DNA of 64,000 nucleotides from Chionoecetes opilio (taxonomy: Eukaryota > Arthropoda > Malacostraca > Decapoda > Majidae), in NCBI GenBank assembly GCA_016584305.1, contig JACEEZ010020519.1:49028-113027 (forward strand), given 5' to 3'. The notes beneath the pieces are model-generated. The model was not told the DNA's origin. It was given only the letters and a program-made list of their open reading frames with translations, and ran no database searches. This document shows, piece by piece, positions 1 through 10,361 of this stretch (position 1 is the stretch's first letter; every line of letters starts with the position of its first letter). The position numbers and the translations under genes were made by a program.

Positions 1-176
1 TTGCCCTCCTGTACTTCTTTTTCCAGCACCTCTTCTACCACCTCTAGAACATCCTCTTGCAATTCCATGGCCACATCATCTTTGTCTAAGGGCATTTCCA
101 TCTCTACTTCCTCTTCCTCAAGAGCCTCTATCCTCACCATGTTTTCTTGGGAGTCTTCAATAGAATCCAGGTCACT
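1..176 (-). CDS. Exon 5 of ZAD-like gene, acidic exon, cut by window edge
   Basis: Acceptor TTACAG (182-177) and an open frame in phase 0 to the left edge. Codons are rich in Glu, Asp, Val and Leu (for example EALEEEEVEMEM), suggesting an acidic activation or spacer segment. The plus-strand reading of the same bases is Ser-rich and only a shadow. Confidence 0.55.
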
Positions 177-3100
177 CTGTAAGACAAAGAAAAGTAAAAT
201 CAGTTCCTCCTGACTGAGTAAAATTGATAAACTAATTTGAAGTGTTATAATAATATTATTATTATGTATGTTACCCAACCCATTTATATCTTATAACTGT
301 TTCCACCTTGCATTATGTGGCATAGCTAATTTCTGGCCTTTCATGATAAAGGGTCTTCACACACACACAAACACTCCACATCCACACTTGGATGAGTACC
401 TAAAGGATTGCCACCCTCAATTGTGCTAAGATTTTGAGATCACAACTCCTTGGCTTACATCCTGTACTAATTTTCTGCCAGGTGAAAAGGCTATGGCTGT
501 GGTAGAAAACAAGCCCAAGTTGTCTCCACCTCTTTCGGGCGGGGATTTCAACCCGCGCCCTCTCAGACCACATGGACCTCTCTGTTGTGAGCCGAGCATG
601 CTAACCACTACATAACCTGGCAGCCAAAATTTGGAATGCCAACATCTGGTGTTCCCAGTACTAACCAGACCTAATGTCGCCTTACTTGGATAATTAGATC
701 GGAAGTGGTGATTATTCTATATCCAGATTCTCACCTTTATAACCATTCTACTACTGTATAATTACCCTAGCTCTTGAGATGTACATTCTCATATTTTCCA
801 ATTTACATGAAATCTCCTTGTCAGTTCTAATACAATTTTGACAATTTTTGTTTCCGCACCCAACCGCAATCTTTATCGACAAGTTTCATACATAGTGCAG
901 TGCCATGCCTTTTGGCCAAATTCAACAAATCAATTACTTAACTTTGTACATATACAGTTAAATCATATGACAGTAGATACATCAGATACCCTTCCTCGTA
1001 AGACCATACATTTGTCACTTACAGTGAGGTACCAGTAAGACTAGTAAACTCTCAGTAGTGGGCACTTTGACAGTGGTACTATACAAACTGCAAATTCCAC
1101 AGTTGCAGAAGTGCAATTTTGTTGATAGATTTTGAGTTTGTGACAAATTTCACACATATGCAGTTTTGCGTTAATAAAAATAATTAAGCAAACGCAAATC
1201 TGCCCCGGAATTTCCTCATGGCCTAGCCCAGTGGGGAGTCTGGGCTTGGCCACTGAGAGAAAAGGCCTGATGGATTGCCCGTGACGTCACACCATCTAGA
1301 TCTCACCCGCTCCGCTCCCCGTACAAGTTTACCTACCTAATATAATGTTTATCAGTATAAAAGATATACTGCTATCTTCGGAAATGTTTGTTCTATAATA
1401 TAATAAAAAAATAAAAAACTGTAAAACACACAAAAGAAATGCCATTATGAGACTCAAGAAATATGCATTAACTTAAACTCTTCACCATTTAATATTTTGC
1501 GAGAAAACTTTTTACATGGAGAATATCAATAGAAGCGGAATTTAATTAGCTTTCCATTGATATATTTTCTTTTCTGATAAATGAATTAGAACTATGCATA
1601 AATTAGCGTTAACTAAATAAATAACATCATGAAACCGGGTAATTTTTCCAGATTGATAGAGGGCGCAGCAGCGTCAACACGCCGTACTGTACCACTTGAC
1701 CTTATTAGTCACACTAAATCACTCAAGCAGAAAAAGAGGCTCTATTGGGTGCTACTATAGCGTGCGGTCTACCGGGACATTTGCACTATAGCGTGCGGTC
1801 TACCGGGACATTTTACACTATAGCGTGCGGTCTACATTTCTTACTCGCAACTTACACTCTACAGTCTACACTCTTACACTTCAGGCTGCAACTTACTATT
1901 GCTATATGATATTGTCTATTATACAGTAGAGTATTATAGAAAAAACAAAACTTTAGTAAGTAATTTATTAAGCACAGGCCGATATTTCCCACCCCTGTCA
2001 CTTTTTTTTCTTGCCTAACACTACCACATCGATGACAAGGCTCTGCTTCTTGTGGTGCGTCCAGAAGATTGCTTGCACGTAAAAACTTAACCGCTGTTTC
2101 TTCTGTCAAGATGACACTTCTGTAGAATTCTTTCAACAGCATTGTAGAGGGTTAAGGGTGTCAGACTGATGTTCTTGGCTTGAATTTTAGGAGGATATTG
2201 AGACATTACTTCGTTGATTCCTATTTTATAAGGTTCAGTAGGGTCCAGATAGTCAGGTCAGGTCAGGTGTGGACTTGTTAGAATGCACATTAAAGCTATG
2301 GGGTAGTCAGGTCAGGTCAGGTGGGATCTTTGTAGACCGCACGCTATAGTAGCACCTTCTATTGTATCGGAACACTTGACACTGTTGCCATACAAGCCTA
2401 TCACAGCGAATATTTACCCACAACATCATTGAGCACGGAGTTTAAATACAGAAACCCTATATGTTCCAGCTGCAGTGAACCCTTAGATAGCTGAGACCGT
2501 ATTTGTGCCAGCCGCAGTGAAGGGGTTAATATAACGGAGGTGACGTGTTTTGGGGCATCAGGAATGACTCAACAGCCATGTAACTACCATTCGCCAGTAA
2601 GAATATTGCCTGTAGTTACATAGTTAGTTGTGGTGGTTGAAATTATATACGCCTGGTTACGCGTCTTGACAGACCGAACTGACGGCACTTCCAAACTTGA
2701 TATAATAATTACCAATTAACAATTATTTTAAGTTATGTAACCTTGCATTTAATTCTATTTTCATTTGACTTATTTATTATCAACTAAATCATGGCAAAAT
2801 TAGTGAGTTCATTATCGGCTAAATTGGAGAAGTCAACAACTCCGTCATTCTGGTACGTAAACTCGTACGTCCAAATTTGTGTCTCCAGGCGAGGAAGCAG
2901 TTCTGTACAAGTTGCCTATTCTACATTATTCTTATATTTAGTTATGAACTACCAAGCATCCAGCAGATGTGATGGGACTAAAAACCCTAAATAGGGTGGA
3001 AGATTTCTGCTGTCCAGCGTGTGTAAGAAAAATCAACGGAGGGGGACAGACAGAAGAGGAGAGGTAGAAACTATAGAAGTGGATGGTGGTATAATAGAAG

Positions 3101-3462
3101 AAGTGTTTTTAAAAGAAGTGAACAGTTTTGTTATCTTGGTGATATATTAGAGAGATGAGGATGGAATGGAAAAAGCAGTTAGAAGATGGGTAGCAACTAC
3201 ATGGATGACGTGGAGAGAGATAGAGGGACTGTTGATAAACAAGAGCATTCCACCGAAAAATAGAGGAAGAGTATTTGAAGCATATAGAAGATCAGTATTG
3301 CTGTATGGTTCTGAGACATGGGCTTTGACGAAGAAGTTGGAGGATGTGTTGGTTAGTTATGATCGGAGAATGTTGAGGTACAGTAAAACCCTTATAACTC
3401 GGCATTGTATAACTCGGAATTTGATATAACTCAGCAAGGCAAAGACAAAGTTTTTATTTTTA

Positions 3463-3511
<49 letters not shown>

Positions 3512-6500
3512 ATTATTATTATTTTTTTTTTTACATCTATGCCTATAGCGCCTGTAGGCAGTGACCTCCAGGGCTCAGATGGTAGGCCCTGGAGGCTCAC
3601 TTGAGGGCTGTGATGGTTGGCCCTCGCCCGTGGTGGCGCAGGCAGGATTTTTATAGTGACGCCTGTGATTAGAGGCTCATGCCGCCCCCTGTGTCCTCTG
3701 ATGCACTTGCAGTCGAAGGTAGTTAATGGACAGGGCATGTGGGTGTTCTTAGGCCACTCGACGGTGCAGAAAGATTTAAAGTGGATTTATGGGTCTCACT
3801 CGGGATCGAACTCGGGTCTTCGAGAACGCCACCGGTGATTGCGTAAGTGATACCAGTGTTAAATGCAACTGAGTCCCCCTAACATCTTCTACATGTTACA
3901 ACAAGGCTCCCCTCTCCTTGGATTACCGTATTTTACGGCTTATAAGACGCTGCATCTTGGAAAAAGCACCCTGATTTTGTAATGAAATTTCTAAGAAAAA
4001 AACAACAACAGATTAGTTGTTAAGAACTAATTAATATTAGTTACAACTAGTAAAATCTACAGATTTTTTACCTACATATTGTTTTGATGAATTCGCCATG
4101 GGTGATAACTTCCAGGACTGAAAAGAGCTTGTAACACGTGTGACAGCCTGGTGGTAAATGCTGCATCAGCACTATCAGACGATTAAAAATAATCAACACT
4201 AGCAGACATTGCAGAAAAAAAAAAAAAAAAAAAAAAAAAAAAAGCAGATTTTTTACCGGTAGGTGGTGGTAAAATCTACCGATTTTCTCAGTAGGCACTG
4301 GCGGTGGTCCGAAGTGTCTTTCTGCTGCCCTGTTCCCATGTTATTTGGCGTACCATACAACTTTTAGCTTGTGTGTGATTGTATAAGTAAATAGTTTTGA
4401 TGAATTCGCCATAGGTGATAATTTTCAGGACTGTAAAAAGCTTGTGATACGTGTGATAGCCTGGTGGTAAATGATACGCTAACACTAGCAGACGATAGGT
4501 GGCAGGTGGCATTGTTGACGCCAATCTGCCGAGGCGGAAGTTGTCGTGGAACGGCTCCCGCCAGTCTTGGTGGCAGACTCATATAGTCTTAGATTGTGAT
4601 ACGTGTGATAGCCTGGTGGTAAATGATACATCAACACTAGCAGACGATAGGTGCTGCTGTTGGGGCCAATCTCCCAAGGTGGAAGTTGCTGCGGAATGGC
4701 TCCCGCCAGTCTTGGCGGGAGTCTCATTCCAACATTCGTCTTGGAAGACACATGATTATTTTTCAGGGTATTTTTTAGGGAAAAAAAGTATGTCTTATAA
4801 GCCGTAAAATACGGTACATGCCTGCTGCTACCTGTTCACTGGTAAGTGTTGTTTTTATGCTGTTACATTACTGTATTTATCTTTTTTTTTTTTTACCCAT
4901 ATCAGAGGAGGGCATTTGCATAATTCGGTATATTGAATAACTCGGCAAGGGCCAGAGCCCCTATCGTGCCGAGTTATAAGGGTTTTACTGTATATGGCTG
5001 GGATCACGTGGAGAGATGAGGTGTCCAGTGAAGTGGTTGCAAGAAGATGTGGGTTGAAAGAGCTGAGTACAGTGCTGAAAGTAAAGATATTGAGGTGGTT
5101 TGGGCATGTAAAGAGGAGAGAAAGTGATGAAGCATTGGGGAGAACTGTTGGAGTGGAAGTGCCAGGTCGCCATCCACCAGGCAGGCCAAGGAAGACATGA
5201 AGGCAGTGTGTTGAAGAGGATCTGGCAGCATTGGGCATTGAAGAGGTTGAGGCAATAGAGATAGTTGAAAGCGTATCATCGACCGTCTAACCTCATTAGC
5301 TATTATGGAAAAATATGACGTTAAACTGAAAGATGATGATGACAAGATCCATTTGCAGTAGCAACCTTGACTCTACATCCTCTGTCATCTACAGGCATCT
5401 ATTGAGGAAAGTCACCACTGATGACGATTTGCAGCTTTTTCAGAGCTCATATAACAAGCTTCTATGTACTACAGTCACACCAATTAATTCAATTAGTCTT
5501 AGCAAATATACCGTCTGGTGATTTTCTAAGAACGCTAGTCTCAAATTTCCTTGTCTCTTCAACTGCAAGTGAATGCAAATAGTACAATGCAAGAAAAAAG
5601 AAAGAAAAAAAATAGATATAATAATAATAATAATAATAATATATTCAGACACATTGAAGATCTATGATACACAACAATACAATGAAATGATACAAATTGA
5701 ATCTTATAACAGAATAATTCTGCTCACCATGATGTCTTCCTTCTTGATAGTCTGGAGTGATTGGGGAGTTTTTAAGCTTTTGTGGAAAGTCTCTTCCTCA
5801 AGTGTCTCTTCCAGCTCCAGTTTCACCAGGCAGCTTTCTGAAATGTTGTCAGTTGGCTTAGCTCTTCCCTTGGGCCGTCCCCTTCCACGGCCCCGCAACC
5901 TTGGTCGCCCCGGAGATCTTCCTCGTCCTCGTCCACGCTTATTGTCTGGAAAGGAGAATTTTTTTTTAATAAAAATAAAAGAAATAAAAGTTTGAGTCTA
6001 TTTACATCTCAAGAAAGCAACTCACTGCCTACTATAATGTCAAGCATTATTGAAATTCATCTATCCTAATGAACAATACTAACCCAGTACAACCTTCCAT
6101 AACATTAACACAATATTCTTTCCTAATGAACAATACTGACCAGTAATAACCCTACATAACATAAAACCAATATTTTTTGAGGTGTTATAATCAAGATTTT
6201 CAATGAAATTTTACTCAGCCCTTCTCCAATTATAATTAAATTTTTACAAAAAATAGTGGTATTCTACAAGGTATGATTGATACATCTACTCACAGTGTTC
6301 ATTGATGTCATAATTGGGGTCATCATCAGCATCTTCAGAGTGGGGAATGGTAGGGGAGGCAGGGGCTTGGGTAACTTCTGATATTGTCCTCTTATATCTG
6401 TTGACAACTACCTGGAAGTACACATATTATATATCTTAGTTTTAGCCAATTTGTTTAGTTTTCTTGTGTGTGGCCAAGTCTCCATGATGCCTTATCATGT

Positions 6501-9500
6501 TTATTAGTATCGACTCAATTTTTTTTAAACTTTTTTGGGAGTCTTGAGTCCTAAGATTATGAAAACTTGTAAGCTTTGGGGAGCTGCTTCTTTTGGTATA
6601 CTCGATGTCAAAAGTTTCCTTACAAAATTTTAAATGGTGACGAGTTTAAGTGAATTGTGAGTTCATGCATATGTATTTGTAGTTTCATAATGGTATTATT
6701 TAGCGTGTTTTACTGTGTTTTATGTGAAATCTTACAGAACAAACATTTCCAAAATTAACAGTATAGACTTTGTAAAAATAAACGTATAGGAAAGTAAGCT
6801 TCCCCCCCCCCCAATTCTTTATACCCCTGTTAATGATGTCACAAGCGATCGCACAGGCCTGGTATATCCTGGGGGTCACGGCTGTGCCCACTTTAAGTCC
6901 TGACCACGCTCAGTTTGAACCAAGATAAGATGTTTCATTTGTCAACCTTCTTTTTCATATTATGTGTAATTACAAGTTCAAACAAAGCACATAGTTATAT
7001 TATTTATAGCATAACTCACAGAAGTATAGATACCTGGAATACACAAAGATTGTGAAGAATTGAAGAGTGATTTAATTAAAATTTATGAATGAAATAAAAG
7101 ATGGAAGAAAAATGGAATTTAATGCAAGTAAATGTCATGTGCTGGAAATGTGGAAAAGTGGCATACAAACTGGGAAATCATGTATTAACACGGAAAAATT
7201 AAGAGAAAGACTTGGGAATAGTATTCAGGAATGACCTCACCAGACAAACATACAAATAAAGTATTTAACAATACATATAGGAAAATGAGGGTAGCTTTTC
7301 ATTTCATGGATAAAGATATGATGAAAAAAATTGTCCCCACAATAATAAGACCAAAACTAGAGTGTCCTGAAACCGTGTGATCCTTTTACAAAATAAAGAA
7401 TAATAAGATATTGGAGAGAATACAAATGCCTAGCAACTAGGATGATGCCTGAATTGAAAGATCCAACCTACGAAGAAAGACTAAAGGAAATTTAATTGCC
7501 AACGCTTGAAAAATAAGAAATGCTTAGCTTTGCAGTCGTAAATATTCTTGGCATGTAGTACCTCATTATCCAGGTTATTCCCCATTCAATAAATGTGCAT
7601 GGAAAGCTATATTTCTGTGTGAGTGGTTTTTTTTTCACCATAAGGATCTGGCTAAGTTATGGAGATAGGACAGTACAAGCTTAGCTCTTTTCCTGTAAAT
7701 CAACTAGATGAATACACAAAGAAGTATAATTTTCTCTCATAGAAGTATAGATGCATGAAATGGACTAGAAGAAGAGGCAATAGCATCAAAAAGTAAACAT
7801 TAATTCATTTAAAAACTTCATAAAATAGATATGGAGACGACCACAAAAGTATAGCTCAGGCCTTGTATGCTACAACTAGATAGTTAAATGCACACACACA
7901 TTGTGAACTACACATTTACAATATAAAAGATACTGCAACTGAGAATACAGACCTGCTTTTTATTTATCACTTGCTCTTCCAAGGAATCAATGTCATCTAT
8001 GAGATTAAAACATTTACTGCAAAGAATGTTTGAGTGAACATTGCTTTTCTGCAGCTGTTGGTTCAAAATTCCTCCAAGCACAAAAGTAAGTTCCTGTTGA
8101 CGGTGACTTGTTAATATCTGAAAATGACAACAGTTGTAAATCAACACCATATCAGATTTTTCATCGTCACAAGTATTTCTGTACATATTGATATATTCCT
8201 GGCATATTTAAGCTAGAATTATAAAAAGAGGTAGAGGACAAAATGTTAGGAACTATATAAGCAAATGAGGAAATATCTTTCTTCTTTGTGGGGAACTAGT
8301 TCCCAAGGAGATACTACCAGGTCTCACTCTATTTATAATGATCATTTATGACATGCAATGACTATGTAAAAATTCTAGTCAGATAGCTGAAATCGAGCCA
8401 GGAGCTCTGTCCACTGATAGCAGTGGCCATGTACCCACTCTAGTGGGGCAGATAACAGCAATTTTTGAGAGGAATCGTGCAAATGATGATACAAGCATCA
8501 AATTTGACACACTTGTTCTCCAAGTGATACTAATCAAATCTGCCCGATTGGCCAATTGAAAATCCAAGATGGCGGCCATTTTTTTTAAAATCACATTTTC
8601 ATTAATATCTCAGTAACCATAAACGTAAGGACAAAATGGTATGGAACATAAAAAATGCAGCTCTTGACGGCCGGCCCAGCGGTATACGTGGAAGTAAACA
8701 TTATGCATAAATAAGGCCACAAATCAATGTTTTCGAAAATAAAATAAAAAATTCCCGTTCCACAAATATTAATCATTAGGGAAATTACATAGAATAGCAA
8801 TTATTTACACCGTCATTATACACAATTATTAATGAGATCATTTTCACGTATATATGTAAATAAAAAATATCATACTTTCTGGCTGCAAAATTCCTCAAAA
8901 TTTTGGCCTCATTTGTTTTTTGGCATTTTCCGACGAAACTATTGATCTAAGAAGAAATAGGACACAATTAAATTATGTCCAGTTTGACGAGATCTACTGA
9001 ATGGCACAATCCGTTTAGTCCTAACATGTCACGTTCTCGACATATATCAGTTCTTTTTTTCTTCAAAAACATTGATTTGTGGCCTTATTTATGCATGATT
9101 TTTACTTCCGCGTATGCCACTGGGACAGCCGTCAAGAGCTGCATTTTTTATGTTCTATAACATTTTGTCCTTACGTTTATGGTTACTGAGATATTAATGA
9201 AAATGTGATTAAAAAAAAAAGGCCGCCATCTTGGATTTTCAATTGGCCAATCGAGCAGATTTGATTAGTATCACTTGGAGAACAAGTGTGCCAAATTTGA
9301 TGCTTGTATCATCATTTGCACGATTTTTCTGCTATCTCCTACACTATCAAAGGCCACACTGACGCTGCACTATTCACCAAGCCTCGTTCTAGTAGACCAC
9401 AGAAGAACAAATAAGTCAACAGATAACCTCCTATGTTTAGAATTGATAAAGAACCCTTGACTGAATGCACATGAACTGAAAGTAAGCCATCCTTTACTGT

Positions 9501-9699
9501 TAAAAGACATCTCCTTTCGATGTATCAACCATAAGCAGCAAAAAGACCTCCAGTTACCCTTTTGACATGCTGCCAAGAAGCCACTCCTCAACATCGATAC
9601 AAAAAGTACCCGACTTACTAAATTAATATGTTCTGAGAGGCTGTTCATAAGTCCATTTTTTCGTAATTCGGACGTGAACATCCGACATAAAACACACAT
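1..9699 (-). CDS. ZAD-like / AT-hook protein gene, five exons, 3' part outside window
   Basis: Five exons on the minus strand join in phase: 9699-9619, 8117-7953, 6411-6294, 5945-5728 and 176-1. Every junction has AG/GT borders. The joined frame gives about 252 residues with no stop. Residues 1-82 look like a ZAD domain, with CVLC at 2-5 and CSKC at 60-63, a pattern known from arthropod zinc-finger transcription factors where it mediates dimerisation. A basic segment from exon 4 holds two GRP AT-hook cores, and the last exon is very acidic with many Glu residues. A chromatin or DNA-binding role is inferred; C2H2 fingers would be expected beyond the left edge but are not visible. The start ATG at 9699 is the first in frame after an upstream TAA, so the first Cys is residue 2, unusually close to the start. 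Introns are full of transposons. A pseudogene cannot be excluded without transcripts. Confidence 0.6.
490..626 (-). repeat. tRNA-derived SINE (family D), single copy
   Basis: On the minus strand an A-box-like TAGTGGTTAGCATG is followed by a B-box-like GGGTTGAAATCCC, at tRNA-like spacing. No full cloverleaf can be folded, so it is a SINE head and not a tRNA gene. It lies in intron 4 of the ZAD-like gene in the same orientation as the gene. Confidence 0.55.
627..1040. other. No gene seen
   Basis: Intronic, moderately AT-rich sequence. No open frame with a recognisable domain and no clear repeat boundary. Confidence 0.5.
1321..1645 (+). repeat. Single arm of the 320-bp foldback repeat family
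   Basis: This segment matches the arms at 55057-55372 and, inverted, 55380-55670 and 55690-56009. Shared landmarks are TTTATCAGTATAAA, GAAATGCCATTATGAGA, AATATTTTGCGAGAAAAC and AAATTAGCGTTAAC. Here only one arm is present, so it is not a hairpin. A shorter inverted relative lies at about 6630-6790. Confidence 0.6.
1748..2356 (-). mobile_element. Merlin-like non-autonomous DNA transposon
   Basis: Inverted ends GGTGCTACTATAGCGTGCGG face each other at 1748 and 2356, flanked by 8-bp near-identical direct repeats CTCTATTG and TTCTATTG. The left subterminal region repeats a unit of about 31 bp with CACTATAGCGTGCGGTCTAC. A minus-strand frame from 2142 encodes an N-terminus (TEETAVKFLRASNLL, then a CHRCG pair) that resembles the start of ISXO2/Merlin transposases, and then decays. 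Merlin elements are known for 8-9 bp target duplications. The DDE core is absent. Family call is by eye and moderately sure. Confidence 0.55.
2365..2950. other. No gene seen
   Basis: AT-rich intronic sequence with short open frames only (for example 2791-2994, no recognisable domain). Confidence 0.4.
3446..3840 (-). repeat. SINE-A copy 1
   Basis: tRNA-derived SINE read on the minus strand; body landmarks are CGAGTGGCCTAAGAACACCC and CTACAGGCGCTATAGGCA, with an A-rich tail here expanded into (AAT)n. The tRNA head is cut after the B-box-like GAGTTCGATCCC near 3810. Confidence 0.8.
3926..4814. mobile_element. TIR transposon with CCGTATTTTACGGC ends, nested in Tigger A1
   Basis: Inverted ends CCGTATTTTACGGCTTATAA are flanked by TA. 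The interior carries a diverged direct repeat with the core TGTGATAGCCTGGTGGTAAA seen near 4137, 4453 and 4601, and a 33-bp poly-A run near 4215. No transposase frame is present. The ends are related to, but differ from, the CCGTATTTGCCGGC elements at 10362 and 29306. Superfamily not determined. Confidence 0.65.
5617..5641. repeat. (AAT)n microsatellite
   Basis: Short run of ATA/AAT triplets in intron 4. Confidence 0.8.
5728..5945 (-). CDS. Exon 4 of ZAD-like gene, AT-hook exon
   Basis: Acceptor TTTCCAG (5952-5946) and donor GTGAGC (5727-5722). Length 218; with the carried base it gives 73 codons and ends in phase 0. The first third is Arg/Gly-rich with SPGRPRL and RGRPKGR, typical AT-hook cores that bind the minor groove of AT-rich DNA. 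The rest is acidic and ends KKEDIM. Confidence 0.6.
6294..6411 (-). CDS. Exon 3 of ZAD-like gene
   Basis: Acceptor CTTCCAG (6418-6412) and donor GTGAGT (6293-6288). Length 118, so it enters in phase 0 and leaves one base of a split codon, which the next exon completes as a Tyr codon. It encodes a polar, Pro- and Asp-rich linker containing HSEDADDDPNYD. Confidence 0.55.
7085..7515 (+). pseudogene. CR1-type LINE remnant in intron 2
   Basis: With several stops and shifts the plus strand encodes the thumb region of a CR1-like reverse transcriptase: MEFNASKCHVLEM, then LRERLGN, ending ATRMMPELKDPTYEERLKE and LPTLEK. These phrases are typical of the CR1/L2 group. It is antisense to the host gene and inactive. 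Confidence 0.6.
7953..8117 (-). CDS. Exon 2 of ZAD-like gene (55 codons)
   Basis: Acceptor TTTTCAG (8124-8118) and donor GT at 7952-7951; phase 0 at both ends. It encodes a helical region and the second Cys pair (NILCSKCFNL), followed by a Leu/Glu-rich helix. This matches the usual ZAD layout, with 54 residues between the two Cys pairs when joined to exon 1. Confidence 0.6.
8440..9335. repeat. Foldback (palindromic) element in intron 1
   Basis: The arm at about 8480-8755 is repeated inverted at about 9050-9335. Landmarks on both sides are AACCATAAACGTAAGGACAA, GCAGCTCTTGACGGC, TGATACTAATCAAATCTGC and CAAGATGGCGGCC. The loop is about 290 bp. A single arm recurs at 44102-44240 inside another transposon. 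No coding capacity. It lies between exons 1 and 2 and could fold in the transcript. Confidence 0.8.
9619..9699 (-). CDS. Exon 1 of ZAD-like gene (27 codons)
   Basis: Starts with ATG and immediately encodes the first Cys pair (MCVLC). It ends at a consensus donor GTAAGT (9618-9613) in phase 0. An in-frame TAA lies about 50 bases upstream with no other ATG between, which decides the start unless a further 5' exon exists. Confidence 0.5.
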
Positions 9700-10140
9700 A
9701 AACGTGTGCACCCCTCCTGGTGCACACGTTGGTAATGATAGATAAAATTATCCAATGTCCAATGCAGACACCAGGAAGACATGAAATGGTTAGGTGAGAT
9801 AACGTTAGTCAAATGTATATATACACTATGCATATCATACACAATGCATATTACACAAACGGACGAGTGGCGGGAGAAGGTGAGTCAGGCGAGGGTGAGT
9901 CATCGACAAGAGGTGATGATGGCACCTCTACTAGAGATGGTGGTGGTGTGCTTCTAGCTCTGAAGATGGTTACCCCTGACATCGACGCCACGGGCTCCCG
10001 AGCATGTGGAAGCGAGAATGTTTACAATACTATGAGCAATGGGGGTGGCCGCCTCTGGCCGCCAACAGCGGCAAAATGATAATGGCGAAACCGCCAGCCA
10101 GCAGCCTGCCAAGCAAGGAAAGTTGACAGTTTGCTTTTTT
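9700..10140 (-). promoter_or_regulatory. Possible promoter region of the ZAD-like gene
   Basis: This stretch upstream of exon 1 is richer in G+C than the flanks between about 9870 and 10110 and contains clustered GGCCGCC and GCCATTAT motifs resembling YY1-type sites of TATA-less promoters. No clear TATA box sits at a useful distance. The call rests on position and composition only. A plus-strand open frame here (9813-10079) has no recognisable domain. Confidence 0.2.
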
Positions 10141-10361
10141 CATGCCAGCTCACCAGCTCAGTACTAGTAAAATCACAAACATGCTTCTATTATTACTTGT
10201 CATAGCTCACCCCATACACTACATAGGCCATTTTAGTTAGCACTGTTAGACGCAGCAGTGATTGCAGAACATAAATGTATAAAAAAACCTCAGTGAAACC
10301 AAATATAAAGATATTGTGACGAGTTGAAGTCAAAGAGCCTCTCCGTAACGTATATAACATA

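Larger units (their letters stand above)
3381..4990. mobile_element. Non-autonomous Tigger (family A, copy 1)
   Basis: Ends CAGTAAAACCCTTATAACTC and the inverted GAGTTATAAGGGTTTTACTG are flanked by TA on both sides (3379-3380 and 4991-4992), the Tc1/mariner/pogo target duplication. The interior holds a SINE-A copy 65 bp from the left end, another TIR element at 3926-4814, and a short piece with TTCACTGGTAAGTG that in copy 2 is the end of the first transposase exon. No transposase remains. Confidence 0.85.
2960..5290 (+). pseudogene. RTE-type LINE 3' fragment (copy R1), split by a Tigger
   Basis: The plus strand encodes the C-terminal part of a non-LTR reverse transcriptase: a CCPACVRKI-like start near 2995, MEKAVRRWVA and LLYGSETWALTKK before 3378, then after the Tigger GITWRDEVSSE, RWFGHVKRRE and the basic PGRHPPGRPRK tail. 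The minus-strand copy at 13268-14575 has the same order uninterrupted. Deleting 3381-4990 with one TA restores RRMLRYMAGITW in frame. There is no endonuclease or YADD catalytic box, so it is a 5'-truncated insertion. Confidence 0.75.

Noticed and set aside
9813..10079. Gly/Ser-rich plus-strand frame as a small gene
   Set aside because: No domain, lies in the presumed promoter of the ZAD-like gene, and composition explains the open frame.
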